A DNA stretch of 64,000 bases from Acinetobacter albensis (GTDB lineage Bacteria > Pseudomonadota > Gammaproteobacteria > Pseudomonadales > Moraxellaceae): contig NZ_FMBK01000009.1 in the NCBI RefSeq assembly GCF_900095025.1, positions 112,008 to 176,007 of the forward strand, given 5' to 3'. This document shows positions 63,429 through 64,000 of this stretch, piece after piece. The notes beneath the pieces are model-generated. The model had not been told where the DNA came from and ran no database searches. It saw only the letters and a list, made by a program, of their open reading frames with translations. Both the position numbers and the translations under genes were made by a program. Every line of letters starts with the position of its first letter. Within the stretch, counting starts at the first letter, position 1.

Positions 63429-63752
63429 TTACTTCATACCTTGTAAGCTTTTTAAATACATCACAATTTCTTCATTCCCTGCCATTTCAGCCAGTTCTAA
63501 AGCGTTATAAGTCCCTCGATAAGCAATATCTACCCCCTTACTGACCAATAACTTCACCACATCTATGTGATTATTTTCAGCTGCGGCCTGTAATGCACTA
63601 TATCCTTCTTCATCCGTTTGATTTGGATTAATTCCTTGCAAAAGTAACTCTTCGAGCTGTTCTAAATCACCTAAAGATGACCAATACACCAACTCAGGAA
63701 GATGTAATTCATCATTATCTTCAGGCATGGGGGAAAATGAGTTAAGTTTCAT
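63429..63752 (-). CDS. Small ankyrin-repeat protein
   Basis: A 107-residue cytoplasmic protein with two to three ankyrin repeats: DLEQLEELLLQGINPNQTDEEGYSALQAAAENNHIDVVKLLVSKGVDIAYRG, then a partial repeat YNALELAEMAGNEEIVMYL. The first 25 residues are acidic (MPEDNDELHLPELVYW). It should serve a protein-protein interaction role; the partner is unknown. Small ankyrin proteins in this group are sometimes paired with catalase or effector genes, but no such neighbour is seen. The remaining 248 bases to the window end are AT-rich without a recognisable gene. Confidence 0.87.
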   Translation of the reverse strand: MKLNSFSPMPEDNDELHLPELVYWSSLGDLEQLEELLLQGINPNQTDEEGYSALQAAAENNHIDVVKLLVSKGVDIAYRGTYNALELAEMAGNEEIVMYLKSLQGMK

Positions 63753-64000
63753 AATATATATCCTGTAAATTATTTTTTAACTAATGGGCTCTATCTTGCC
63801 ATAAGTTCTTTCTGTGAGCGTCCTAAAATAATTGATTGTTTTTTAATTAGATAAAAGGATTATTTTTTAAAGTAATGAATTTCAATGATTAAATTATTAA
63901 TAAATCTGGCTGTTTTTATTGGTAACCAAATTGAATGCGGGTATTTTTTAAATTTATTTATTTCACTTTCCAGCTTTTTAAATTATGTATAGAAAAACCC

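Overview
The window looks like chromosomal DNA of an Acinetobacter species, probably not A. baumannii itself. It is AT-rich throughout. The wza-wzb-wzc capsule export block sits next to two FKBP-type isomerase genes and opposite a UDP-sugar dehydrogenase gene, which is the edge of the Acinetobacter capsule (K) locus. As I recall, murJ (mviN) follows fkpA in A. baumannii. Here a dienelactone hydrolase gene follows instead, so the flank differs or has been rearranged. The genus call is inference from gene content; no rRNA or tRNA gene is present to test it.

Layout. (1) 1-7328, minus strand: the variable end of the K locus, with the N-terminal part of a probable Wzy polymerase, two GT4 glycosyltransferases, two left-handed beta-helix acetyltransferases, a Wzx flippase and a TviC/TviB-type pair for UDP-GalNAcA. 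(2) 7848-11590, plus strand: wza, wzb, wzc. (3) 11780-12805: a complete IS5-family (IS903-group) insertion sequence with perfect ends and a 9-bp target duplication, between wzc and fklB. (4) 12999-24932: housekeeping and small-function genes (fklB, fkpA, dienelactone hydrolase, HIT, mutY, an M23 lipoprotein, tag, an alcohol dehydrogenase, a LysR regulator, a START-like protein, dapB, dnaJ). (5) 25059-30096: an RND efflux pair with a divergent TetR gene and a 30-bp palindromic operator. (6) 30253-44797: ppc, an NCS2 permease behind a RutR-like palindrome, LysR, TauE/SafE, chorismate mutase, a thioredoxin-fold-like protein, two different dihydroxy-acid dehydratases, and fmt-rsmB. (7) 44859-58125, minus strand: a 13.3-kb five-gene cluster of secreted DUF11-type proteins, a 2,000-residue multidomain outer-membrane protein with a C-terminal beta-barrel, and an OmpA-domain protein. 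(8) 58645-63752: a decayed IS5-type transposase, a ZIP zinc transporter with a palindromic metal box, an NSS amino-acid transporter with a 47-residue small subunit, a TIGR04219-type outer-membrane protein and an ankyrin protein.

The most interesting part is the DUF11/barrel/OmpA cluster. Its order (small DUF11-like protein, 897-residue DUF11 protein, strong internal terminator, giant barrel protein, OmpA protein, second large DUF11-like protein) suggests an abundant surface subunit made upstream of a less abundant outer-membrane anchor or assembly platform. Three of its proteins carry Ca2+-binding-like D-x-N-x-[ND]-G loops. I do not recognise it as a named system.

Start codons were adjusted where ribosome-binding sites or family N-termini argued for it. 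Terminators and operators were found by eye as inverted repeats; none has been scored computationally.
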